Notes: generated by a model not told the origin, from the sequence alone. DNA of 17,581 bases from Nereida sp024640765 (GCA_024640765.1 JAHEEK010000034.1:1-17581), one strand, 5' to 3'. Shown: positions 7,695-14,428, counted from the first letter of the stretch. Made by a program: numbers and translations.

Positions 7695-8843
7695 ATGAAA
7701 CGATTTATCCGCATCGTGATTGTTGTTTTGCTCGGGGTGGGCGCGGTTGCACTTTATCACCAAGACCGCATCGCGCGCTTGCTCGCCGTTAATTCGCTGT
7801 TTGATGCGGACCGGATTACACACAACTTTTCCAACATGGACGCCGCCTTTTTGCACGAAGAGGTTTCACGTGGCGATGGCCCAGTGTCCGAGTTGCCCAA
7901 AGGTCCGCCTTTAAGTCTAACGCCTGAGCAACAAAACTGGGTAGAGCAAGCAGATGTCACCGCGATAGTCATGCTGCAAAACGGCAAGCTGCGTCACGAA
8001 AGTTACTACAAAGACACCACCGCAGAAGACCGACGGATCAGCTGGTCTGTGGCTAAGTCGTTCATATCTGTGCTTATGGGCATCGCACTGGATGAAGGCG
8101 CGATCGACAGTATCGATGACTCCGTGATTAAATATGCGCCTTCCCTGATGGACAGTGCTTATGCGGGGGCCAGCATCGAAGATGTGCTGTTGATGTCGAG
8201 TGGAGTGACTTTTGATGAGGACTATCTCGACCCGTCGAGCGACATCAACAAAATGGGCCGCGTTTTGGCGTTGGGCCGATCAATGGATGCGTTCACCGCT
8301 GATCTGACGGAAACCTTCCAACCCGCCGGCAGTGCTTGGCAATACGTCAGCATCGACACTCATGTTTTGGGGATGGTCCTGCGCGGAGCAACAGGCAAAA
8401 GCATCCCTGCCCTGCTGTCTGAAAAAGTTGTTGCCTCGCTCGGGCTTGAGGCGGCGCCTTATTATGTCACAGACGGCTATGGGACTGCGTTTGTCTTAGG
8501 CGGTCTGAACATGCGCACACGGGACTACGCACGCTTTGGCCAGATGGTATTGCAGGATGGCAAACACAACGGACGCCAAATTGTACCTGCGGATTGGCTA
8601 CGCCAATCAACTGCGCCACTTGCCGAGACAAAAGCCGGCGCCATTCAATACGGCTATCAATGGTGGATCCCCGCCGATGCCCAAGAAGGTGAATTCATGG
8701 CCCGTGGCATTTACGGTCAATACATCTACATCAATCGTAACACACAAACCGTAATCGCGCTGAACGGCGCGCACCGCGGTTTTCGTGAAGAAGGTGTGTT
8801 TGATCGAAACATGGCAGTGCTCCGGCAGCTGGCCACCCAATAA
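7695..8843 (+). CDS. Serine hydrolase, beta-lactamase (class C / PBP4-like) fold, membrane-anchored
   Basis: A 382-residue protein with an N-terminal membrane segment (residues 4-20 after MKR, signal-anchor type) and a periplasmic beta-lactamase-related domain. The nucleophile motif SxxK is S118-V-A-K121 in WSVAKSF. The second motif is Y217-V-S, with serine where class C enzymes have asparagine. A late GIYGQYIYI segment stands in the place of the KTG-type third motif, as in esterase-like members of this family. The substrate is unknown; beta-lactam resistance should not be assumed. GGAAGG lies 8 nt upstream of the ATG and a -10-like TATAAA is at 7666-7671, with no good -35. It is followed 10 bp later by the DUF2237 gene, suggesting cotranscription. 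Confidence 0.88.
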   Translation: MKRFIRIVIVVLLGVGAVALYHQDRIARLLAVNSLFDADRITHNFSNMDAAFLHEEVSRGDGPVSELPKGPPLSLTPEQQNWVEQADVTAIVMLQNGKLRHESYYKDTTAEDRRISWSVAKSFISVLMGIALDEGAIDSIDDSVIKYAPSLMDSAYAGASIEDVLLMSSGVTFDEDYLDPSSDINKMGRVLALGRSMDAFTADLTETFQPAGSAWQYVSIDTHVLGMVLRGATGKSIPALLSEKVVASLGLEAAPYYVTDGYGTAFVLGGLNMRTRDYARFGQMVLQDGKHNGRQIVPADWLRQSTAPLAETKAGAIQYGYQWWIPADAQEGEFMARGIYGQYIYINRNTQTVIALNGAHRGFREEGVFDRNMAVLRQLATQ

Positions 8844-8853
8844 GAGGCGCTTC

Positions 8854-9222
8854 ATGCAAAAAGACGACAGCATCAACGTGCGCGGAACCGAACTGGTGAT
8901 CTGCGGCACCGACCCCGTCACTGGCTTTTTCCGCGATGGCTTTTGCAACACCTGTGACGCCGATCAAGGCAGCCACACAGTTTGTTCAATTATGACTGAC
9001 GAATTCCTCGCCTTTTCCAAATACGTCGGGAACGATCTTAGCACCCCGCGCCCGCAATACGGGTTCGTGGGCTTAAAAGCAGGTGACAGCTGGTGCCTAT
9101 GCGCGACGCGCTTTTTGCAGGCCCACCACGAAGGTTGCGCCCCCAAAGTACATCTTGAGGCGACCCACCAGCGCGCGTTGGAAATCGTTCCTATAGAGGT
9201 ATTGGAAGAGAACGCGGTCTGA
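8854..9222 (+). CDS. DUF2237 family protein
   Basis: A 122-residue soluble protein that matches the DUF2237 pattern along its length: TDPVTGFFRDGFCNTC, DQGSHTVCSIMT, EFLAFSKYVGNDLSTPRP, FVGLKAGDSWCLCATRF and LEATHQRALEIVP. It has several conserved cysteines and no signal peptide or membrane segment. No function is established for this family to my knowledge; the Cys/His/Asp-rich pattern may point to metal binding or a structural role, which is inference. The start at 8854 has AGAGG 6 nt upstream. The open frame continues upstream into the serine hydrolase gene, which is rejected as the start. The stop codon lies inside a hairpin shared with the 3' end of trpF. Confidence 0.9.
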   Translation: MQKDDSINVRGTELVICGTDPVTGFFRDGFCNTCDADQGSHTVCSIMTDEFLAFSKYVGNDLSTPRPQYGFVGLKAGDSWCLCATRFLQAHHEGCAPKVHLEATHQRALEIVPIEVLEENAV

Positions 9223-9230
9223 CCCGCGTT
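9211..9230. terminator. Bidirectional hairpin between DUF2237 gene and trpF
   Basis: AACGCGG (9211-9217) and CCGCGTT (9224-9230) form a perfect 7-bp stem with a 6-nt loop. The DUF2237 stop codon (9220-9222) lies in the loop and arm, and the trpF stop is 4 nt beyond the other side. On the plus strand it is followed by GTTTC, on the minus strand by CTCTTCC, so T-tracts are short in both directions. Confidence 0.5.
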
Positions 9231-9233
9231 GTT

Positions 9234-9887
9234 TCAGGATATTCCGCAGTTGGCAGCCTCAGTAAAGGCCGTCATTAGCTCGCCGTCTTTAACGCCTACA
9301 CTTGCCTCAACCCCTGAGGACACATCCAGCTGACGCGCGCCTGTCATGGCCACGGCCTCAGCCACGTTATCGGGGGTCAGACCACCAGCCAGCATCCACG
9401 GTACGGGCCAAGATTTGCCCGCAATCAAACGCCAATCAAATGAGAGACCGTTACCACCGGGCAGGTCGGCGTTTTTGGGCGGCTTAGCATCAATCAAAAG
9501 CTGATCAGCGGCCATCGCATAGGCATCTAGCGCAGGCAGATCACCCGCATCCGCCACGCCAACAGCTTTCATGACTGGAAGGCCATAGCGCGCGCGTACT
9601 TCGCGCACCCGCTCAACACTTTCCGCGCCGTGCAGCTGCAGCATATCCAAGGGCACAGCCTCAACGATTGCGTTTAGCTCAGCATCACTCGCGTTTACAA
9701 CCAAAGCAACCTTCGCAATCCCAACGGGCACCGTAACGGCCAAAGCTGCGGCTTGTTCAATGCTCACGTTGCGGGGGCTTTTTGGGAAAAAGACAAACCC
9801 AACATACGCCGCACCAGCATCAGCCGCTGCAGTGACGTCTTCGGGGCGGCTTAGGCCGCAAAATTTTGTTCGGATCAAAGGGGCCAT
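9234..9887 (-). CDS. trpF: Phosphoribosylanthranilate isomerase
   Basis: A 217-residue TIM-barrel enzyme that converts N-(5'-phosphoribosyl)anthranilate to CdRP in tryptophan synthesis. The catalytic base Cys10 (KFCGL) and acid Asp133 (LLIDA) are present, as are GFVFFPKSPRNV, LQLHG and the phosphate-binding AGGLTPDNV and DVSSGVE segments. Length is normal. It starts 3 bp after the lapA stop and lacks a clear ribosome site, which suggests translational coupling to lapA. It is the last gene of the minus-strand run and ends at a hairpin shared with the convergent DUF2237 gene. Other trp genes are not in the window. Confidence 0.97.
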   Translation of the reverse strand: MAPLIRTKFCGLSRPEDVTAAADAGAAYVGFVFFPKSPRNVSIEQAAALAVTVPVGIAKVALVVNASDAELNAIVEAVPLDMLQLHGAESVERVREVRARYGLPVMKAVGVADAGDLPALDAYAMAADQLLIDAKPPKNADLPGGNGLSFDWRLIAGKSWPVPWMLAGGLTPDNVAEAVAMTGARQLDVSSGVEASVGVKDGELMTAFTEAANCGIS

Positions 9888-9890
9888 GGG

Positions 9891-10250
9891 TTAGCTTGCG
9901 TCATCAAGCAACGCGAGGACCTCATCTTTGCCCTCGTTTTGTTTCCCTTTTAGGCGGCGTACTTCACGCTCAAGGGACTTCAGCTCGCGTTCAGTCGTGG
10001 CTTTGGCTGCGCGGATCTTATGCTCGCGCATCCACTCCCACACAAAACCCAGCAAAACGCCGGCTGCAATACCACCAAAAATCACAAGAAATAAGGGTAG
10101 ATCAACTGAGCGCGCCAATAGCGGTACACCGATTAATTCGGCCAGTTCTTGTGGCAGAATGCGCAATGTCACCACACCTCGGTTCGCTAGGGCGACCACA
10201 ATCAACACAACCGCGATCGAACCAATAATGCCGTACCGAATGTAGCGCAT
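9891..10250 (-). CDS. lapA: LapA / DUF1049 family inner-membrane protein
   Basis: A 119-residue membrane protein with two hydrophobic helices (about 5-23 and 50-70), a short loop between them and a cytoplasmic basic, coiled-coil-like tail (about 73-113). This is the LapA (DUF1049) layout. In E. coli LapA works with LapB in lipopolysaccharide assembly control. The position after ihfB is typical of the family in proteobacteria, although lapB is not adjacent here. AAGGAG lies 8 nt upstream of the ATG, a strong ribosome site. It sits 33 bp after ihfB and 3 bp before trpF. The symbol rests on family membership and context, not on demonstrated function. Confidence 0.85.
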   Translation of the reverse strand: MRYIRYGIIGSIAVVLIVVALANRGVVTLRILPQELAELIGVPLLARSVDLPLFLVIFGGIAAGVLLGFVWEWMREHKIRAAKATTERELKSLEREVRRLKGKQNEGKDEVLALLDDAS

Positions 10251-10283
10251 ACTTTGCTCCTTAACTCTGCAACAGCGCCGCGG

Positions 10284-10562
10284 TTAGTCGTTCAAACGCT
10301 CACGCAAAAGCTTACCGGTCTTAAAGAACGGAACGTGCTTTTCGTCAACCGAAACAGCCTCGCCCGTACGCGGGTTTCGGCCTTGGCGTGCATCGCGTTT
10401 CTTGACCGAAAACGCCCCAAAACCACGCAGCTCAACCCGGTCACCCCGAGACATGGCATCAATGATTTCTTCAAAGATCGTATTCGCGATTTTCTCAACG
10501 TCGCGCTGGTAAAGGTGCGGATTTTCATCAGCAATCTTTTGGATCAGTTCGCTCCGGATCAT
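10284..10562 (-). CDS. ihfB: Integration host factor subunit beta
   Basis: A 92-residue HU/IHF-family protein starting MIRSELIQKIADENPHL. It carries the family segment RVELRGFGAFSVKKRDAR, the DNA-intercalating proline motif GRNPRTGE, and the C-terminal VPFFKTGKLLRERLN of the beta subunit. With IhfA it bends DNA at specific sites in recombination, replication and transcription control. AAGGGGG lies about 8 nt upstream of the ATG. It is preceded by rpsA, whose strong terminator lies between them, so a promoter in 10563-10776 is expected. It is followed by lapA. Confidence 0.97.
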   Translation of the reverse strand: MIRSELIQKIADENPHLYQRDVEKIANTIFEEIIDAMSRGDRVELRGFGAFSVKKRDARQGRNPRTGEAVSVDEKHVPFFKTGKLLRERLND

Positions 10563-10776
10563 GTCGCGGCCCCCTTAGTCTACTTACACTCGCCTTAACG
10601 TTTGAACATTAGGCGGAGAAAATCACTAGAAAACAAGCCGTTGCAGCATCTAGCATGCAATTTAGGTTAAATTTGACAGTTTTTTACGCACTAAACGACA
10701 AAAGAAGACGCGTAATTCGGATCAGCTTGGCTCAAACCTAATCACCGCCGCAAATCAGTAGTTCCCCGATTCGAGA
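10563..10776. other. AT-rich intergenic region upstream of ihfB with an inverted repeat
   Basis: This stretch between the rpsA terminator and ihfB is AT-rich and must hold the ihfB promoter if the terminator works. I see no promoter close to consensus on the minus strand. An inverted repeat TTGCA-N10-TGCAA lies at 10641-10660 and could be an operator. A perfect TTGACA at 10673-10678 is on the plus strand, where no gene follows, and has no matching -10. Confidence 0.4.
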
Positions 10777-10777
10777 C

Positions 10778-10813
10778 AAAAAAGGCCCCGCATGATCAAC
10801 ACGCGGGGCCTTT
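10778..10813 (-). terminator. Strong intrinsic terminator of rpsA
   Basis: AAAGGCCCCGC (10781-10791) and GCGGGGCCTTT (10803-10813) pair perfectly over 11 bp with an 11-nt loop. Read on the minus strand, the stem runs into six T. It begins 23 nt after the rpsA stop codon. Confidence 0.95.
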
Positions 10814-10836
10814 ACTAGAGAATTAGAAGCGGCGGA

Positions 10837-12510
10837 TTAGTCGTCAGACTTAAGCGCTGCACCCAAGATATCGCCAAGCGATGCACCGGAATCCGAAGAA
10901 CCGTACTGCTCAACTGCTTCTTTTTCTTCTGCAATCTCACGTGCTTTGATCGACAGACCCAAGCGACGTGTTTTCGCATCCATGTTTGTTACGCGTGCGT
11001 CAACTTTGTCACCAACGCTGAAGCGCTCTGGACGTTGTTCGGCACGGTCACGTGACAGATCAGAGCGACGGATAAAGGCTTTCATACCTTCGTAAGTCAC
11101 TTCGATGCCGCCGTCTTCGATGGAGGTCACTTCAACAGTTACAACTGCACCGCGTGATACGCCGCCAACTGCTTCCGCGAATTTGTCACCACCAAGCGCT
11201 TTTACAGACAAGCTGATGCGCTCTTTCTCAACGTCGACTTCAGTAACAACAGCCTGAACTGTGTCGCCTTTTTGGTAATCGCCAATCACGTCTTCGCCGC
11301 GGCCTTCCCATGTCAAATCTGACAAGTGAACCATGCCGTCGATGTCGCCTTCGAGACCGATGAACAGACCGAATTCGGTGATATTTTTGACGTCGCCTTC
11401 GACTTCTGTGCCAACTGGGAATTGCTCAGCAAATACTTCCCATGGGTTGCGCTGCGTTTGCTTGAGGCCAAGTGACACGCGGCGTTTTGCACCGTCGATT
11501 TCCAGAACCATGACTTCGACTTCTTGGCTGGTGGAAACGATTTTGCCTGGGTGTACGTTCTTTTTGGTCCAAGACATTTCGGACACGTGAACGAGACCTT
11601 CAACACCTGGCTCCAGCTCAACAAACGAACCGTAGTCCGTGATGTTGGTGACGCGACCAGTGTGCACAGAATCCAGTGGGTATTTCGCCGCAACGATATC
11701 CCATGGGTCTTCTTGTAACTGCTTCATGCCGAGGCTGATGCGGTGTGTTTCTTTGTTGATCTTGATGACCTGGACTTTGATCGTTTCGCCAATCGTCAGG
11801 ATTTCTGACGGGTGGTTAACGCGGCGCCATGCCATGTCGGTAACGTGCAACAGACCGTCAACACCGCCCAGATCAACGAACGCACCGTATTCGGTGATGT
11901 TCTTGACCACACCATCAACAGTTTGGCCTTCAGCCAAGTTGCCGATGACTTCAGCGCGCTGTTCGGCACGTGATTCTTCGAGGATCGCACGGCGCGATAC
12001 AACGATGTTACCACGGCGGCGGTCCATCTTGAGGATTTGGAACGGCTGCTTGAGACCCATCAACGGGCCAGCATCACGTACGGGCCGTACGTCAACTTGT
12101 GAGCCGGGCAAGAACGCAACTGCGCCACCAAGGTCCACAGTGAAGCCGCCTTTGACGCGACCAAAGATAGCACCTTCGACGCGCTCTTCTGCGGCGTATG
12201 CTTTTTCCAGACGGTCCCATGCTTCTTCGCGGCGGGCCATCTCGCGTGAGATAACTGCTTCGCCACGGGCGTTCTCAGCAGAGCGCAAGAAGACTTCTAC
12301 TTCGTCACCAACTGCGATTTCGGGAGCTTCGCCTGGGTTTGCGAATTCTTTAAGCTCAACGCGGCCTTCCATTTTGTAGCCGACGTCGATGATGGCTTGG
12401 CCTGCTTCAATCGCGATGACCTTACCTTTGACGACTGTTCCCTCATCGGGAGTGTCCATCTCGAAGCTTTCGTTCAAGAGTGCTTCAAACTCTTCCATTG
12501 TGTTAGCCAT
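10837..12510 (-). CDS. rpsA: 30S ribosomal protein S1
   Basis: A 557-residue S1 protein with six S1 (OB-fold) repeats at about residues 25-90, 109-174, 195-263, 280-350, 367-438 and 453-523. The first two are divergent (ribosome-binding). Repeats 3 and 4 carry the standard NITEYGAFVDL and NITDYGSFVEL cores. S1 recruits mRNA to the small subunit, especially mRNAs with weak Shine-Dalgarno sites. The start MANTMEEFEALLNESFE is typical; AAGGA lies 12 nt before the ATG, a long spacing. An own promoter candidate (12685-12713) and a leader of about 170 nt with a hairpin precede it, and a strong terminator follows. Two accessory genes separate it from cmk. Confidence 0.98.
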   Translation of the reverse strand: MANTMEEFEALLNESFEMDTPDEGTVVKGKVIAIEAGQAIIDVGYKMEGRVELKEFANPGEAPEIAVGDEVEVFLRSAENARGEAVISREMARREEAWDRLEKAYAAEERVEGAIFGRVKGGFTVDLGGAVAFLPGSQVDVRPVRDAGPLMGLKQPFQILKMDRRRGNIVVSRRAILEESRAEQRAEVIGNLAEGQTVDGVVKNITEYGAFVDLGGVDGLLHVTDMAWRRVNHPSEILTIGETIKVQVIKINKETHRISLGMKQLQEDPWDIVAAKYPLDSVHTGRVTNITDYGSFVELEPGVEGLVHVSEMSWTKKNVHPGKIVSTSQEVEVMVLEIDGAKRRVSLGLKQTQRNPWEVFAEQFPVGTEVEGDVKNITEFGLFIGLEGDIDGMVHLSDLTWEGRGEDVIGDYQKGDTVQAVVTEVDVEKERISLSVKALGGDKFAEAVGGVSRGAVVTVEVTSIEDGGIEVTYEGMKAFIRRSDLSRDRAEQRPERFSVGDKVDARVTNMDAKTRRLGLSIKAREIAEEKEAVEQYGSSDSGASLGDILGAALKSDD

Positions 12511-12528
12511 GTGGCGTTAACGTCCTTT

Positions 12529-12651
12529 TTAAAAGTTTTCTGGCCGTGCGGTTGTCTCCGCCGGTCTTTGAATGAATTTGGCCAAATCCTCAAAACAGCT
12601 GGACAACGAAAACATCAGGGCCGGTGCAAACCGACCCTGCTCAAATCTCAT
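12529..12651 (-). CDS. Possible 40-codon upstream ORF in the rpsA leader
   Basis: A short ATG-to-TAA frame inside the rpsA leader encodes 40 residues beginning MRFEQGRFAPALMFSL. Its TAA ends 3 nt before the AAGGA ribosome site of rpsA. It has no good ribosome site of its own (GGA directly abuts the ATG) and contains two rare-type AGA codons. A chance ORF of this length is quite possible; only its placement in the leader makes it notable. No homologue is recognised. Confidence 0.2.
   Translation of the reverse strand: MRFEQGRFAPALMFSLSSCFEDLAKFIQRPAETTARPENF
12576..12587. repeat. 12-bp perfect palindrome in the rpsA leader
   Basis: ATTTGGCCAAAT is a perfect palindrome lying between the leader hairpin and the rpsA ribosome site. 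It could be part of leader folding or chance. Confidence 0.4.
12616..12639 (-). promoter_or_regulatory. 10-bp hairpin in the rpsA leader (possible attenuator or S1-binding structure)
   Basis: On the minus strand CAGGGTCGGT and ACCGGCCCTG form a 10-bp stem with one G-U pair and a 4-nt TTGC loop. ATGTTTTCGTT follows, so the layout resembles an attenuator with an imperfect T-tract. It lies about 105 nt upstream of the rpsA ATG. Autoregulatory leader structures of rpsA are known from gammaproteobacteria; whether this one is equivalent is inference. Confidence 0.45.
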
Positions 12652-12684
12652 GTCCGCATCTGTTCCGACGCTTTAACAAGCGCG

Positions 12685-12713
12685 CGTATAAGCAAGATTC
12701 CCTTGCTAATCAA
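12685..12713 (-). promoter_or_regulatory. rpsA: Candidate rpsA promoter overlapping the upstream gene's stop codon
   Basis: On the minus strand TTGATT (12713-12708), a 17-bp spacer and TATACG (12690-12685) form a good sigma70-type promoter. Transcription would begin near 12678, giving a leader of about 168 nt. The -35 element overlaps the stop codon of the SnoaL-like gene (12706-12708) and lies within a nested inverted repeat (CCCTTG-N5-CAAGGG, 12700-12716). Confidence 0.5.
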
Positions 12714-13143
12714 GGGCTGCTTGCCCTGGCTCCCCGTGCGCACCAAAGAGCTGATCTTCGATGACATCCGTGGGTAGCAATGAGGCGACGATCTCAAGCA
12801 TCGCAATTTTCGGCCCCATCGTTGTTTGCTCGACCCAAAATTCACATTTCGCCTTACCCAAGGCTGTATCATCAGGCGCAAAAAAGTCTGTCTCAAGAGA
12901 AACCGCGGTCCACGTGTCTGTTTCAGCAGCTTGGTGAAATACCTGTACACCATGACGAAACGGACCCAATTTCGCGTAAGCCGCTTGGAACGTCTCGATC
13001 ATATTGCGCGTCTCCGCGTGCGAGTTATTCACCCGCATCGCACCATTATGAAACATCGCATTAGGCAATTTAAGAAAGTCAGCGGCCGTACAGGCTTCGC
13101 CAGAGTTGAGGGCAGCACAAAAGCCGCGCATAAAAGCATCCAT
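12706..13143 (-). CDS. SnoaL/NTF2-like hypothetical protein
   Basis: A 145-residue soluble protein of unknown function. The pattern of an N-terminal helix pair (DAFMRGFCAALNSGEACTAA, residues 2-21), a helix with ETRNMIETFQAAYAKL, and alternating strands (HGVQVFHQAAET, WTAVSLETDFF, KAKCEFWVEQTT, KIAMLEIVASLL) fits a small cone-shaped NTF2-like/SnoaL domain. I infer this from the secondary-structure pattern, not from a diagnostic motif. The ATG at 13143 has only a weak GAGATG upstream. A dyad (13163-13186) lies 20-43 bp upstream. The gene and the DUF2130 gene before it interrupt the usual cmk-rpsA neighbourhood. Its stop codon overlaps the candidate rpsA promoter. Confidence 0.7.
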   Translation of the reverse strand: MDAFMRGFCAALNSGEACTAADFLKLPNAMFHNGAMRVNNSHAETRNMIETFQAAYAKLGPFRHGVQVFHQAAETDTWTAVSLETDFFAPDDTALGKAKCEFWVEQTTMGPKIAMLEIVASLLPTDVIEDQLFGAHGEPGQAALD

Positions 13144-13162
13144 TGGGCATCTCGTTCTGATA

Positions 13163-13186
13163 GGCAGTGAACTAATTAGTGCTGCC
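13163..13186. repeat. Inverted repeat upstream of the SnoaL-like gene
   Basis: GGCAG (13163-13167) and CTGCC (13182-13186) flank the perfect 10-bp palindrome ACTAATTAGT (13171-13180), with small asymmetric spacers. Lying 20-43 bp upstream of the start codon, it is placed like an operator or a leader hairpin. Confidence 0.4.
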
Positions 13187-13270
13187 CGCCCGCTCTGCTT
13201 GGCGCGCGCGTCAAGTTTGAGGCACCATATGATAGCAGTTTGAAGCTAAAGATTTTCAACCAAAGGTTGT

Positions 13271-14428
13271 TTACGTAGCGTTACTTCCAATAATCTCCAT
13301 ATCCAAGCCATCAACCTCCGGCATGGATGCACCGGCAATCGCTTTCAGGTCTGCGCCAACCCCAAGCATTGAGCTTTGCACAAGCTCTAGTTGTTTTTGT
13401 CGAAGCGCCCATTGCTTCTCCATGAATATCCGCTCTTTGCGTAGCGCGTCCTCCATGACCGAGAACCGCTCATGCACCGCTTCAATCCGCTGCTTAAACT
13501 GTGTTCCTGTCAAATAGTCGTAAACAAGCTCCATCTTGCTTTGCTGCCCAACCTTAAGGCCCTTTGCGGTGGACACATCTAACAGCCCCTGCCGCAAAGA
13601 CCGGGCAAGCGGCACCGCAAAACTGGGATCGCAGACCCAGATACCATCAATTAGATCAAAGCTTTGCACACCATCTGGCAATGCGGTGGACACCAACACG
13701 GCAATATGCGCACCAGCCTTGCGCTGATCCTCCCGCAACTTAGCCAGCCACGCAGGCGACCAATTTTTGGTCCGCTTGCTCTCCCAGAGGATTGTACCGG
13801 CTTCACCACCGCGGCCATCACCAACCACTTGGGCAACATCAGCCCCGCTGACACCTTTACCAACGGGTTCCAGCACGTCTAACGGGAATGCCGTACCCAG
13901 CGTTTCTTCCAAAACCAGCTCGGCTGCTTCGCCTTGGGTCTGCATACTGCCTTGGGTCGCGCGCTGTTGCAGCTCTTCGATCTTGCGGGTCAGCCCCTCA
14001 ATCGTTTGGCTCTGCTCACTGATACGCAAAGCCGCCTTCTGTTCGGCCTCAACTGCCAGTTTAGTACGTAAACTCTCACGCTCAACCGCCAGCTGCTTTT
14101 GAATGGTCAGCTCAATTTCAGCCTCTTTATCCGCCAACTCGCGCTCACGTTTCATCGCCGCTGCTTGTGCAGCCTGCGCTTCAGTCAGTTTTGCCTCTCG
14201 GTCCGCCAGCCGCTCTGCCAGTTCTTTCGCGTTCTGCTTGCCTGCTTGCTCTGCAGCCGCTTTGGCACGCAGTTCCGCGGCCTTAACCGCCTGCTCGGTC
14301 TCATGCCGCTTGGCCTCCAGTTGAGCAGCGAATTGCGCCTTCATGTCTGCCATCATGGGGCCTGCCAGACTTTCAGTCAGCTCAATTTCACTGCTGCATT
14401 TGGGGCATGTAATCTTCAAATCAGACAT
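13271..14428 (-). CDS. DUF2130 domain protein, coiled coil plus nuclease-like domain
   Basis: A 385-residue protein. It opens with ITCPKCSSEIEL, a single CPKC knuckle (Cys8, Cys11). A long Ala/Glu/Lys-rich coiled coil follows (about 28-165), then a globular DUF2130 domain (about 168-300) and a second helical coiled segment (about 300-352). The globular domain has GADVAQVV (Asp197) followed by GTILWESKRT (Glu216, Lys218) and AHIAVLVST. This is the D...ExK order of PD-(D/E)XK nuclease-like folds. Function is unknown, and nuclease activity is inference. The start at 14428 (MSDLK) has GGAG 10 nt upstream; a GTG at 14455 is possible but has no ribosome site. It sits between cmk and the SnoaL-like gene. 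Confidence 0.85.
   Translation of the reverse strand: MSDLKITCPKCSSEIELTESLAGPMMADMKAQFAAQLEAKRHETEQAVKAAELRAKAAAEQAGKQNAKELAERLADREAKLTEAQAAQAAAMKRERELADKEAEIELTIQKQLAVERESLRTKLAVEAEQKAALRISEQSQTIEGLTRKIEELQQRATQGSMQTQGEAAELVLEETLGTAFPLDVLEPVGKGVSGADVAQVVGDGRGGEAGTILWESKRTKNWSPAWLAKLREDQRKAGAHIAVLVSTALPDGVQSFDLIDGIWVCDPSFAVPLARSLRQGLLDVSTAKGLKVGQQSKMELVYDYLTGTQFKQRIEAVHERFSVMEDALRKERIFMEKQWALRQKQLELVQSSMLGVGADLKAIAGASMPEVDGLDMEIIGSNAT

Noticed and set aside
10673..10678. Perfect TTGACA on the plus strand
   Set aside because: No -10 element at 16-18 bp and no plus-strand gene downstream; probably chance in AT-rich DNA.
11639..12379. Open frame of 246 codons on the plus strand across rpsA
   Set aside because: It is antisense to S1 coding sequence, Ser/Arg/Pro-rich with no domain pattern, and explained by codon bias of the true gene.
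13257..13269. CAACC-AAA-GGTTG repeat next to the DUF2130 stop codon
   Set aside because: A 5-bp stem with a 3-nt loop and no T-run on the minus strand is too weak to be called a terminator.
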